Shown: positions 12,110-22,452 of the stretch, in pieces
Layout: every line of letters begins with the position of its first letter
Position numbering within the stretch: position 1 is the first letter of the stretch
From: Tetracladium setigerum
Lineage: Eukaryota > Ascomycota > Leotiomycetes > Helotiales
Length of the DNA: 64,000 nucleotides
Assembly (NCBI GenBank): GCA_031472005.1
Contig: PZJY01000011.1
Span: 62,001 to 126,000, forward strand
Reading direction: 5' to 3'
Notes under the pieces: generated by a model
What the model was told of the DNA's origin: nothing
Database searches by the model: none
What the model saw: only the letters and a program-made list of their open reading frames with translations
Position numbers and translations under genes: made by a program

Positions 12110-14256
12110 CTAAACTACAGAACCTGTTCCCGTCCCCTTGTTCTTCTTCACTCCCACCGCCCTCAATGCACCCTTGAAAAAGGAAACATGTTCCAAATGC
12201 GCATACTGTTGCTCATGCTCCCTGATCGCTGGCAAATCCCACTCCAAATCGCATTCAATAGCAGGGATAAGCTTCGTCTTCTTGAACAATTTCCAGCCAA
12301 AGAAGTTGATTGGCGCGAGGATGAGAAGGGCGTAGTAGATGAAGAAGTCACCCACGAACCATGCTCCTGGGCGATAGACCGAATATCCATAAGTACACAC
12401 AACGATTGACACCCACGCCCCTCCAATGTACGCGCAGTATGGCTGACCCCACCCTTTGTATGGAAGGGTGTTTCGGTCAACGCCTTGTGCGATGCATGCG
12501 TTGTAAAAGAAGACGTACGTTCCTGCCATGACGATGTAGTTAATCAGACCTCCGGCGGTGATGAGATTGACAAGCCTGGAGAAATTAGCTTGGTTTCTAC
12601 AAACGAACGACGAAAACTTACCAGTCCAACACCACAGCGGATGCGGATGAAACCTGGAGGAAGGACAGGAATGGGAAAATCATGACCACAGCCAGACAGT
12701 AAATTGGCACGCCGGATTTGTTGCAATATCGTAGAAATCTGGGAGCATGACCATCGAGAGACAAACCGTGGAGAGTTCGAGAGGCGCAATAAACGTAAGT
12801 GTTTCCGGCAGAGAAAATACTGGTGATGAGGAGAGCGTTGACCACATGAGGCAATCCTTCGATGCCCATGTTCTTCATGGCAATAACATATGGGGAGGCG
12901 GCTCCTGTTCCGGCACCTGGCGCTGTTCCAGAATTGATGGCTTCAAGAGTCGGGTCGTTTGCTGAGATGACAATTCCGATGCAAAGAGCACTGCCAATGA
13001 AGAAGATGGCAAAACGGAGGTACATTGTCTTGAAGGCGGTCTTGAGGACAGGACGTGGGTTTTGGACTTCACCCGCAACCATCGAGACATACTCCGGTCC
13101 AACAATCGTGAAAGCACCTCGCCAAAGGGCGGAAAGGAAGCCCTCGAATTTTCCAGTACTTCCAGTCGACAAGTATTCTTTGAATGCACCCTAAATACGT
13201 CAGCAATGGTAAGAAAAGCCAAAAAGTTATAAATACCGGGTTGTTCCAGTTAGTGAATCCATACGCATCCCTTTGCGGATTTCCTCCACACATTGTTACG
13301 AGTGTGAAACTGAAGACAATCATAATGAGCAAAACCTTGCCAATTGAGAGCCAGAACTCCGCCTCTCCGTAGTATTTGACAGCCACGACATTGAGAGAGC
13401 TATATTCTATTAGCTGATTTCAGAATGAGATCAAGAGATACATACCCATAGGCGACGATGCAGGCAGCGCAAACTGCAGCGACCGGGATATCATCTCTCC
13501 AGTAGCTCAGAACCAAATTCAAAGCAACAATCTCAAAAGGAATGAGGAATCCTTCATACAAGAAGAAGTTCCAACCAGCCGTGAACCCTGCAGCATCATC
13601 AACCCAATGGCTGGCGTGTCGGATAAAAGCGGCGCTGACAGGCATGTATGTTGTTGTCTCTGCCACACAGTTGTTGATTAAGCCGATGAAGAACGAGTAG
13701 ATGATGAATCCTAGTAACAAGCCTCCAGCACCGGCAGTTCTGAGAGTCCCTCCCATACTGACGAAGACGGCAGTTCCACTACAGGAATAGTTAGGAAATT
13801 ATGCGCAGGTTGAATGTAACTTTGTGCAAGGTATTGTCCCCATTGGAGGAAAAGCAGGCGATAATCGAGAGGTGTAGATGCACAGTTGCCTCACATCCAA
13901 ATCATGTAGAAAGCCAATTGAGAATTTGTGAGAAACAATTGCAACGCAGCTTCCGACGGAATTTGGACAGGAACGAGTATTCTACTCTTTCGATACCTGT
14001 GAAGTTCCCTTGTACATACTAGCCTGCAATTCCTCCCAACGAAAAGAATACCGCAACAAATGGAGTGGAGCTTTTGTACTTACATTGTACCACCAATTGC
14101 AATCAATTGAACCTGTCTACTGGTGAGACGTCTTTGAACTCCATGGTACGTAACGGCAGTGGTAATTCCCTCTGCGCCATCATCACCTCTCGAGTCGATT
14201 CGTACTGGAGCAGGCTCCTCGCCGTATTTCTCGTCTGTTGCTTTATCGGACAACAT
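12110..14256 (-). CDS. Amino-acid permease (APC superfamily)
   Basis: The start MLSDKATDEKYGEEPAP gives a soluble N tail followed by the permease signature LTSRQVQLIAIGGT joined to IGTAVFVSMGGTLRTAG across an intron. About 12 hydrophobic segments follow, including FIIYSFFIGLINNC, AGWNFFLYEGFLIPFEI, FWLSIGKVLLIMIVFSF, GPEYVSMVAGEVQNPRPVLK and NALLITSIFSAGNTYVYCAS. It belongs to the fungal YAT/amino-acid transporter group and should sit in the plasma membrane as a proton symporter; the substrate cannot be read from sequence. Introns interrupt near 13400-13440, 13190-13240 and 12575-12620. The first intron (13779-14083, about 305 bp) is far longer than its neighbours and splits the GGT/IGT motif exactly. 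Confidence 0.9.
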
Positions 14257-16092
14257 CTTGGCTGGATGAATGAATTCGACAGAATTTCACACAGTGACCC
14301 AATGGATAGAGAGTCAAAAAATGAGAGGAATGAACAGCAGAAGAAGGCACCTCCCCGAGGGCAGTGGCCTTGCATATATACGAGGCTCGAAAAATGGGTC
14401 GAGGCTCGAAAAATGGGCCTGTCGCCGTATCAGAATGGGAAGGCTCTTGCAGTGATTGACTGATTGTCTGCCGTGGGGTACAGTATCTCACCAGGCATCC
14501 AAGATTGGTCCTTCCAGACATAGTTTCGAAATTGACCTCCCAAGAACACCCTAAGAGTGAAGCCAAGCAGGATATACTCGTTGCTGATTTGACTGCGCTC
14601 GAGATCAACGAGGCATGACAGGGAAAAACTTCCCCACTAGGGCAAGTGATGAGCTAGCTCCAAAGCATTGCGGGGAGCCCGTCTGCGGCGTGAAACAACC
14701 ATCATCTTATCTTGTTATCTCTTGTGTTGTGCTTGTGGATTGCCTGTGAGATTGTTGTTTTGGGTGTTGATAGCTGGGACGGAGTTGTGTTGTGGTGGTT
14801 GGTGGGAGGAAGGAAGGATTCGATTTCTCTTCGTAGCCTCGCGCATCCGCATCCATCAGACTGCAATTACCCAAAGCGCAGCGCGAATGTTCATGATAAG
14901 AGGACCCGACCCGCTTCATGAGAAACGCCAATTCTGGGCAACAGTGGGCGACCAGGGAAATGCTACGAGCGATGACGAGGTGGGGGGCCAACAACAGGTT
15001 AACAACAGGCTGGGGTGTGCTCGGGTGTCTTCGAAGTTCGATCCCCGATTCCAAGTTTTCAGGAATGGGCTTGACTTCCGATTGTGGCGGTCGAAATGGA
15101 GGGGGAGCACGTGAGGGGGCTTGCTGGAACGAGGATGATCACGAGCATATCAATCCGGGACTTGTTGACAAACAAAAGCTTATGTGGAAGAAGTGAAGAT
15201 ATAAACAGCCAAAGACGCCATTGAGGGATTTGGCTTGCGAGAGGGCCCTGTCATGGCTGAGGAGCTGTGAGCAAATCACTGAGCTGTCCCTGATTCCTGA
15301 ATCAAGACCCCTGCATTGGCGGGCCCCTCCGAGCTTCCGGTTGATATCCTCTTCCTTCTCACATGTAGAAAGATTGTACAGAGGGTCAATAGACAAATAA
15401 ATACTCGAGCAATCGCTTCTCAATGCTTTCGAAGTATATCTAAAGTCTACGATGCAAGTGTATGTCAATGGCAAGCCTCCTACTGAAGACAATACTGATC
15501 GCCAGTAACCTCCATCAACTGCCGAACAATCTATCAGCTCTCTCCCAATATCATCTTCAGATAATCATCCCAACCAAGCCAAGTAATTACACAAGCATCG
15601 TAACAAAGACTATGGGTCTCCCAAATGAAGAAAGAAGTCATGCTCTTCAAGATTCCTGGAAATGAGCCCATCATGTATTCTGCCGAAAAGCAGAACACTT
15701 CCCTCGGCACAATTCTCCCCGTTGGTATCATATCTCTTTCCAGGGTTTTGGCGGTGAGGGAGGGATGTCAAGTGTAAGCAGACATGAAGCTTTGACTTGA
15801 TCATTTCCGAAGTTGGTTAATTCTCAAGAGATGCTTTTAGCCTGATCTCTGGGACAGAAAATAAAGTCTACAAGGGATTCAGGAAGCTCGAAACGAATAA
15901 GCGACGATGTGAATCCGTCTGTAAGGAGGTCTTTGTAGAAAGATGAGGGGTTAAATCCACTACTTCGATCAGCAAGAAAGAAGGAATGGGACATCTCGAG
16001 CATACCGTTCTTGGCTTGGTCTTTCGCCATAGTCCTCTGATGGTGACTGGCCCCTGCTCTCGCAACAAATACACCATATCGTAAAGTAGAGA
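14257..16092. other. Gene-poor stretch upstream of the permease
   Basis: Several overlapping open frames (14668-15114, 15139-15492, 15824-16030) resemble no known family and none shows a convincing start, intron pattern or domain. A frame from about 15632 could encode a 45-residue peptide (starts MLFKIPGNEPIMYSAEKQ), but nothing supports it beyond being open. Confidence 0.45.
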
Positions 16093-17231
16093 CTACCTTC
16101 TTCGCCTCCCAAACACATCCTGAACATCTGGCAATTGATCAATCTCCTTCTGAACAGCCGAAAGAATCTTTGGCCTCAAAAGTCCCGGCGCTCCAACCCA
16201 TTCAAAAGCCGACAAGGGCATTGCAATCTGAACTCCATCTTTCCAGCACAAAACCCCCTCTGTCCAAATTTCCCCTCCAATAGCCTGGTGAACCTCCTTC
16301 TGTATCTCTTCAAACTGAACGATGGGCCGACAGCCTTGACTCAAGGCAAGCAAGTTGACGCCAGTGAAAATGACCATTCGAAATGTCCTTGACAAACAAC
16401 CACCTTCTGCTGTAGCAGCTCGCCATCTGATGAGATGCCCTTCGATGAGTCGTTCGACATGCTGTTGACCGTCATATGGATGCCTCAGAGGTTCTCTCGT
16501 TCTCATCGTGATTGATTTTAGGTTCCCTTCTTTTGCCCATCCTCCCAGGATATCAATAGTTCTCTGTAGTGGATTGGGACTTCTTCGATCGTCTTCATCA
16601 AGGCGGTACTGGAGCAACACGTGCTGAATTCTATGTTGCTGCCTCAGATGTGGGAGATCGGTTGGACTGAAGACCAGGACGTTGTAGGACCAGATGAGGT
16701 CTTTTGTCTCGGTGTGTATTTCAGAGCAAACTTGGAGAAGGGCAATATTAATTGGTTCACGAGGTAAAGGGTCGTAATGTCGTGAGTGAGGTGGAGAGGC
16801 CGCATAGAGTGTGAATGTAAGATCGGGTCCGAAATGCTCTCGTATGCTGTGTATATTCCTTTTGTAGATCACGAGTCCTGTGGATGACTTTAAAGCATGC
16901 TTGTATATCATCAAGCGGAGTTCCTCTACACAAAATAACATCAGAGTTAGAACAGGTCACAGAGTGAGGGGTTGGGTGAGAAAGCCTGGTCGATTGAAGC
17001 ACAACGTCGATTCCGTTCATCATGGAGCAGAAGGAGCGCTACCCAGGCGTCAAGGAAGATCAATCGCTGCATTCTACGATACTTGAACAGGATGGAGGGG
17101 CTGGCTGCTGTGCTGGCCAAGTTTGTTTTTCTTGCACAAAGAACACATCAACCAAGGCGGAGTCCACACCAGAGGGAGAAGAGTCAAAGAAAATAAGACT
17201 TACGCGGAAGACTGAGAAATGTAAGCGCCAT
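16093..17231 (-). CDS. 2EXR-type small protein A
   Basis: The main exon (16093-16925) encodes most of the protein. It lacks a good start, but a 28-nt first exon (17204-17231, MALTFLSLP) joined over a 278-bp GT-AG intron yields SLPQELRLMIYKHAL, the exact LPxE(I/L)Rxx(I/L)Y motif of the 2EXR family. The result is 286 aa with exon lengths summing to a multiple of three. Later features shared with the next two genes are a central HTETKDLIWSYNVLVF (compare NQECKDFLWRY and QRECKDIIWLHKGLV) and a GGEIWTEGVLCWKDG tail (compare GGELWQDGKLCWKNG). 2EXR proteins are common, expanded and poorly understood in filamentous ascomycetes; no function is claimed. Confidence 0.75.
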
Positions 17232-17643
17232 TGTGTATAACTGAGTATCCAACGATGTGATCTGACGAGAGGCTGGCTAAAAGTTGCGCAAGTCGACAAC
17301 CCGCTCAGGATGACTTTGGTTTTCCTGCGTCGTTGAAATCTTGGCATGGTCAGATTTGGGTCTTTGCGCATGGCTTTGTATGTTGGTTACCACACCCACA
17401 GCCTATTAGCTCAGCAACCCACATCAATTTTCGGGCAGCAGCTGAGATGATGTGAAGGTTATTGGGTCTCACAACATCAATATATGCCTGCATGGCATGT
17501 ATTAGGGTCTATATACTCCGTGTTTGTGTGCGGTTTGGGCCATTCGGCGGGATGGGGCTGAAAGATGTCTTAAAATCAGTGAGACACCGACAAATACAAA
17601 TAACGTCGATGCCACCCCACCCCGTTCCTGGATAACCGTCTCG
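17232..17643. promoter_or_regulatory. Divergent upstream region of 2EXR genes A and B
   Basis: These 412 bp separate the proposed starts of two divergent 2EXR genes. The open frame upstream of 17644 continues in the same frame as gene B, so gene B could start further left. Confidence 0.4.
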
Positions 17644-18537
17644 ATGTTTCGTTTGTGCAGTATGTTATTTTCCCTAATTGATTTTGGCTATTTCAAAAGA
17701 GCGACCCCATCTCCGACCCCATCTTCAAAGTCTCGGCTCCTCTGTCTCCCTCGTGAGATCCGTGATCTCATCTACGACCATGTCTTTGAAACCCACTCAA
17801 CATTGGTCTGCTTGAAGCTAGCGCTAGTTGGATCAAAGCTACAACTTTGCACCTACAGCCCTGTTGGTCGACCCGAGAAAATTGACCTATCTCTCATCGA
17901 AGTCTGTGCGGATATCAATCAAGAATGCAAGGATTTCTTATGGAGGTACAAAACAATCGTAATAAATCCCGCCGATCGCTCTATTCGATCAAAGTACTTC
18001 AACAGTATTCGAAGCGTACGCCTGGACCTTGACCTTGGCTGTGGAACCTATCCAGCATGGACACGAGAATGCTTTGAATACTTGGAGAAGTGGGCAGAGG
18101 ATGGGAAGTTGAAAAGTTTGGATCTGAACATAATTCGCAGTCGAGAGAACTTGTATTGTGTTGCGGAAGTCCGAGAGGCGAAGAAAATCGGCTGGGTATC
18201 GTGTCGCAATATTCGCCGTGATGAGGTTGTTGGGAGGTGGGAAGAGTATATGGAAATACTGAAGGAGTACGGAAGCAATACAGAGATGCCCAAATTGGGC
18301 AAGACAGTTACTCGGGTCTCTGTTGACGTCGGGTGGGATGAACTCACTCGCTCCCATCAAGAACAGCTTCTCCTCCTTACTGGCGTTGAAAACGTACGGG
18401 GTATCTGCATGGATGTGTTGGCTGCGTTTGGCGGGGAGCTATGGCAAGATGGAAAATTGTGCTGGAAGAACGGCGAGCAGGTCAATGAGGTTTTTCAATT
18501 GAAGGAGGATAGTCCTACTTGCGAGTGGGCCAAGTGA
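17644..18537 (+). CDS. 2EXR-type small protein B
   Basis: Uninterrupted frame; from the Met at 17644 it gives 297 aa. The N terminus is hydrophobic then Ser/Pro-rich, followed by LLCLPREIRDLIYDHVFE, the 2EXR signature. The conserved middle (IEVCADINQECKDFLWRYK) and the GGELWQDGKLCWKNG tail match gene A. Alternative starts exist at 17524 (in frame) and 17662. Divergent from gene A and convergent with gene C. Function unknown. Confidence 0.78.
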   Translation: MFRLCSMLFSLIDFGYFKRATPSPTPSSKSRLLCLPREIRDLIYDHVFETHSTLVCLKLALVGSKLQLCTYSPVGRPEKIDLSLIEVCADINQECKDFLWRYKTIVINPADRSIRSKYFNSIRSVRLDLDLGCGTYPAWTRECFEYLEKWAEDGKLKSLDLNIIRSRENLYCVAEVREAKKIGWVSCRNIRRDEVVGRWEEYMEILKEYGSNTEMPKLGKTVTRVSVDVGWDELTRSHQEQLLLLTGVENVRGICMDVLAAFGGELWQDGKLCWKNGEQVNEVFQLKEDSPTCEWAK

Positions 18538-18605
18538 CGAAAGACGAGGGAGGTTGAATGTTGGAGAAGAAGGGAGCGGATCATAATATTAAATGCCATC
18601 TGAAC

Positions 18606-19388
18606 CTACCCACTTAAAGCTTCAACGTGGTTAAATTGCTTGACTGCCAGCCCTGGTACTATGCGTATTCTCCCATTGCCAGGATCCAGGTTACATGTTG
18701 CAACTAGCAGCTTGTCCTTGACGCAAAGCATGTCATTGACGAAAACCTCCCCTCCAAAGATTTCATTCAAGCCCATCAACAGTTCATCAACCCCACTAGG
18801 ATCTTGCAACATTCTTCTCACCCACTTCTGTTTACCCCAATGAGAGAAACGAGGCCAACCAGATGTGTAGTGGCGTTCGGAGGATGATGTTTTGAAAATG
18901 CGGAATAGGCGGCCATCGTAACATTCACGGCTGTTCTGAAGATCCATAATTTTCCTGAACTCGCTGAGATCTCGAGGAATCTCCCAGACCGACTGTAGAA
19001 TTATGTACTGTAGTCTTGGGAAATGCTGGAGTGCTCGCAGGCCGCTTGTTATCCATTCCAGCTCATCACGGTCCAACATCTCCAGGTCGATGGTGACGGT
19101 GCGCATTTGATCGCGGTGCACACGCGAGATCTTTGAAAACTTCTTGTAGATTTCGGTGGGCTCTCGAAGCACCAGGCCCTTGTGTAGCCAGATGATATCT
19201 TTGCATTCGCGCTGCATGCGCCGGGAGACTCGAAGCACTGAGAGCGATCGGGCAACATCTACCGTCCATGGTGACAAAGTGACCGAGCCAGAGCGAGATT
19301 CCAGAATGTGGGTGTAGATTTGATCCCTGATTTCGCGAGGGAATATTTCGAAGAATGAGAGCGACATGGTAGGGAAGTTGTTGATCAC
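18606..19388 (-). CDS. 2EXR-type small protein C
   Basis: A single-exon frame of 260 aa (or 253 from a second Met, MSLSFF). It carries EIFPREIRDQIYTHILESRSG near the N terminus, VSRRMQRECKDIIWLHKGLV in the middle and GGEVFVNDMLCVKDK near the C terminus. These positions correspond to those of genes A and B, so the three are paralogues, although overall divergence is high. Function unknown. Confidence 0.78.
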   Translation of the reverse strand: MINNFPTMSLSFFEIFPREIRDQIYTHILESRSGSVTLSPWTVDVARSLSVLRVSRRMQRECKDIIWLHKGLVLREPTEIYKKFSKISRVHRDQMRTVTIDLEMLDRDELEWITSGLRALQHFPRLQYIILQSVWEIPRDLSEFRKIMDLQNSRECYDGRLFRIFKTSSSERHYTSGWPRFSHWGKQKWVRRMLQDPSGVDELLMGLNEIFGGEVFVNDMLCVKDKLLVATCNLDPGNGRIRIVPGLAVKQFNHVEALSG

Positions 19389-19628
19389 ACTCCGTAGATG
19401 TGAGGATGATGAAGTTTCAAGTCTGGGCCTTTACCTCCACGCCACTTTACGCGAGCGCGTCACGTCGCGACTTCTTGCCCAGCCCTCCAAATTTCCTCTC
19501 CCTTGACTACCACCCAGCAACACAACTGACAACCGTGCAATCCCCAGTTCCACCTTCCTCCCAATCTCAACATCAATCACCCACATCTCCACCGAAACAC
19601 AAAAATATATCCTCATCCGCAATCAATT
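19389..19628. promoter_or_regulatory. Short divergent promoter of 2EXR C and Cdt1-like gene
   Basis: Only 240 bp separate the two start codons. The side next to the Cdt1-like gene is rich in CCACC/CAATC-type pyrimidine sequence. Both core promoters must sit within this stretch. Confidence 0.45.
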
Positions 19629-20921
19629 ATGCCACCTACAGCAGCCAAGAGACGCAAGTTGGGAGTTGCGCCTTCGAAATCGCTACCGCGAACAGGAATC
19701 AATTCCTTTGCGCAGGTTTCAAAGACGACCATTGTTGGGAAGGAGCTTCTCGAGAAGAAGAGTAACGCGACTATTGTTACCGCAGAGACACAACCAGCCA
19801 ACGTCCTCAAGAGAAAGCAGGTTGACCTCGACGATGATGCGCCAATTTCCATCGCGAGGCAGAGCATCAAATCTCTACCAGGAACTCGGTCCTTCTCCAG
19901 CCCTCGCACACCAAGATCACTCAAGTCACAAAATCAATCTCTATCCGCCGACACACCGACCAAAGGAGCGCGAAATCTCCTAGACAATCTCTTCCTCGCC
20001 TCGAAAGCCAAAACTCAGTCACCTATCAGCAATTCCTCCTTCTCCTCTACGCCTGATGCATCCACACCCAAGCGCACAGTTGCAACTGCAGAGCTTCCTG
20101 CAGAACTGCTCGACCTCATCAATCTGCATGCATCGTTTCTCAATGCGCTTTCCATTCATTACGCGCACAACGGAACGCAAACGCCAGCAGACCTTCGATT
20201 GTTGTGTCCAGATGTTGCTCGAGCCTGGGGAAAGAGACGAGTGCTCGTGGATGATATCAGGAGGACCCTGGGAGTTTTAAATCTTCACAAACTGGATGAT
20301 ATGAACTCAAGGCTCACGCTTTCGGATTATGGGCAGGGAAAGATTTGTGTAGAGCTTGAAGTACAGGAGGAAAGAGTTGGAAGGATTGCGCGGCCAATCA
20401 ATGAAGATTCTTTGAACAGATCCTTTGTTGCTGGGTTGAAGGAGACATGGCAAGGGAAGGAGGACCAGGAATTTGGTCATTTTATCTCACAGCTACCCAT
20501 GGAACCAATTAAGATTTGTGCTTCGTTGGAAAAAATCTCTCCGTTTCTCGCCAAGGGACAACAACGACTAGATGAGTTGCGAAAAGGAATCACCATCAAG
20601 AAGGAGGCCCAGAGTCTAGCATTGGAGGAGAAGAAAAATAGTCCCAAGATGACCCTCCTCGAACGGCTGAGGGCAAAACAACTACACCAATCAACGCTAC
20701 CACCGCCTCTCACAAAAGAACAACTTGCTAGAAAATCAGCATTGGGTCGAGCGGAAGAAGTTGTCGCTGTCCTCTCAATTCTCAGCACCGCGGGATCGGC
20801 CGGCCAGAGCAGAGTTTCCTTTACGCTTCCAACGATTTTGAGCAAGCTGAAAGATTCGTTCAAAACACCGATCTCAAAGACAGAGGCAGAGACATGTGTG
20901 AGGCTGCTTGCGGGGAGATAG
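19629..20921 (+). CDS. cdt1: Cdt1-like DNA replication licensing factor
   Basis: A single exon of 430 aa. The first 150 residues are basic, Ser/Pro-rich and probably disordered, with TPR/SPR-type sites (FSSPRTPRSLK) and a short basic stretch near the start (AAKRRKLG). A folded region follows from ELPAELLDLINLHASFLNAL, with DLRLLCPDVARAWGKRRV, matching the central Cdt1/geminin-binding-type winged helix. A second winged helix near the end (SFTLPTILSKLKDSFKTPIS, CVRLLAG) fits the MCM-binding C-terminal domain. Cdt1 loads MCM helicase onto origins in G1. The family call rests on these two regions and on length; sequence conservation in fungi is low, so it is not absolute. Confidence 0.72.
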   Translation: MPPTAAKRRKLGVAPSKSLPRTGINSFAQVSKTTIVGKELLEKKSNATIVTAETQPANVLKRKQVDLDDDAPISIARQSIKSLPGTRSFSSPRTPRSLKSQNQSLSADTPTKGARNLLDNLFLASKAKTQSPISNSSFSSTPDASTPKRTVATAELPAELLDLINLHASFLNALSIHYAHNGTQTPADLRLLCPDVARAWGKRRVLVDDIRRTLGVLNLHKLDDMNSRLTLSDYGQGKICVELEVQEERVGRIARPINEDSLNRSFVAGLKETWQGKEDQEFGHFISQLPMEPIKICASLEKISPFLAKGQQRLDELRKGITIKKEAQSLALEEKKNSPKMTLLERLRAKQLHQSTLPPPLTKEQLARKSALGRAEEVVAVLSILSTAGSAGQSRVSFTLPTILSKLKDSFKTPISKTEAETCVRLLAGR

Positions 20922-21370
20922 CCACTGAGTGGGTACGAATTGTAAAGATGGGGAAAGTGGAAGCACTGGTTGTGAATCGAGATAAAAGGCCGTCGGAGGA
21001 GGATATTAAGGGAAGAGTATCACGTTCTACTTGAATATGGAACAAATTACTGTCGTTTACGAATGGATGTACACTTGGATACCCAGATACCCACACTGCA
21101 TAGAAAGAGGAAGAGACAGCTCAATAACGCATAGAAAGAGAGAGGCAGATCAATACTTCATAAAAAGAGAGACAGAGCTCAATACTTCATAACGAATCAA
21201 TGAATTCATGCCTCATAATCAGCTTTGTAATCATCTAACCCATCCGTGACTTGACGTCGACGATCATCCTTTGTGAAGAAACCCAAACCCATATCCGCCA
21301 CAAAAGCAACGCTCAAAGAAGCAAATCTCCATTTCACGCCATGTTATCCAGCTCCATCAACCAGCCCCGC
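20922..21370. other. Convergent intergenic region with short tandem repeat
   Basis: This lies between the Cdt1-like and MBF1 stops. Apart from the repeat at 21098-21193 no feature is seen; it should contain both 3' UTRs. Confidence 0.55.
21098..21193. repeat. Three-unit imperfect tandem repeat
   Basis: Three units of about 30-35 bp start with GCATAGAAAGAG, GCATAGAAAGAGAG and CATAAAAAGAGAG and each ends in a CTCAATA/TCAATAC-like block. They are purine-rich on the + strand and lie between convergent genes. Confidence 0.75.
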
Positions 21371-21940
21371 TCACTTCTTGCCAGCCTTTGGGTCGACCTT
21401 TGGAGTTTTGGGGGCGAAAAGAGGACCTCCGATATTGGATCCGGTCAACTTGATACCCAGAGCCCGCTCCATCTTTCGCAACACATTTTGATCGATCTTT
21501 GCGGTTCCCTTCTCGAAATCGGCCACAACACGAGCTGGCTCAAGAATCTTCTTGGACAGATCGGCTTGGGTCAACTTTGGCTCCATGGCTTGTCTGCGGG
21601 CGGCAATAATCTTTCCCAACTCGGCACCAACAGTAACAGGCTTGATGATCTCGTCGCTACGGTCGACCTTGGTCATGCGTTGACCTTCTTGGCCGGCGGA
21701 TTTGGAGGAGCCCTGCGAGAGAAAAATATGTTAGGAGGGGGGGAAAGCGAGTCAAGACGGTGAGCGGGCGGTACGAACCGAGTTGCCAGCGCCATAACTC
21801 TTCTTCTCAGTTGCAATAACGGCACCACTGCGCTGAGCAGCATTCAAAGCGGCCTTTCCTCGTACGACGGTTTCTCGCTGAGCGCCGCCTGCTCCACGAG
21901 TCTTGCTTCCGATCTTGGTAACAGATTCCCAGTCATCCAT
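21371..21940 (-). CDS. mbf1: Multiprotein bridging factor 1 (MBF1)
   Basis: Two exons with a 66-bp intron (21713-21778, GTTCGT donor) give 167 aa. The N-terminal MBF1 domain (MDDWESVTKIGSK, RETVVRGKAALNAAQRSG) is followed by an HTH_3 Cro/C1-type domain (LGKIIAARRQAM, KLTQADLSKKI, IDQNVLRKMERALGIKLTG). The C terminus ends PKAGKK. MBF1 links activators such as Gcn4 to TBP in the nucleus and also limits ribosomal frameshifting at collided ribosomes in yeast. The splice join (AGNS to GSSKSAGQEGQRM) fits the family. Confidence 0.95.
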
Positions 21941-22452
21941 CTTGAAGGTTGCGTGTGTGGGGTATTGGTGAGGGAGATGAGTTTGATGGTGGAATTGAGT
22001 GAGAGTGTTTGATTCGGTTTACAGGTTATCTGTCCTGTCTCGTTCTGTTCTTTGTCGGGTCGTGAAGAGATATTTTGGAGATGGTGAAATGTCTGTTGGG
22101 GAGATGGAAGGAGAGGGAAGGCTGGAGGGTCGGTGTCGAGGGTATTTCTATCCGCAGCCCCAGAGTGGCACTGCCCTGCACCACTCCGGCCAGTGAATCA
22201 TCGGCTAGCTTCTTCCGGCGTAGCTTGTTGCTTAGGTAATTGTACAGGGGTCTCAGATCCGATACACATTCACCTCCTCCCCTCGTTCCTGTACAGAGTA
22301 TATCTTCATCTTTCTTTTGAATGTCATTATACATTGCGGTTGGTCATGGATGATTGTTTGATCCCTTCAATTGTCTTTTCACGCCTCTGAGCCATACACA
22401 TAGATCTCCTTGGCACTCATAGTTCTCCAGTATTCAGTTCATCCCCGTTAAT
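21941..22452. promoter_or_regulatory. Divergent promoter region of MBF1 and DUF1365 gene
   Basis: This is a 512-bp divergent interval. Open frames such as 22026-22334 (-) lack any family resemblance. No specific site is claimed. Confidence 0.45.

Noticed and set aside
15025..15050. GTTCGATCCCC, resembling a tRNA T-loop
   Set aside because: No pairing stems around it and no acceptor arm; not a tRNA.
14668..15114. 148-codon + strand frame with hydrophobic start
   Set aside because: Overlaps other open frames on the opposite strand; composition is not protein-like.
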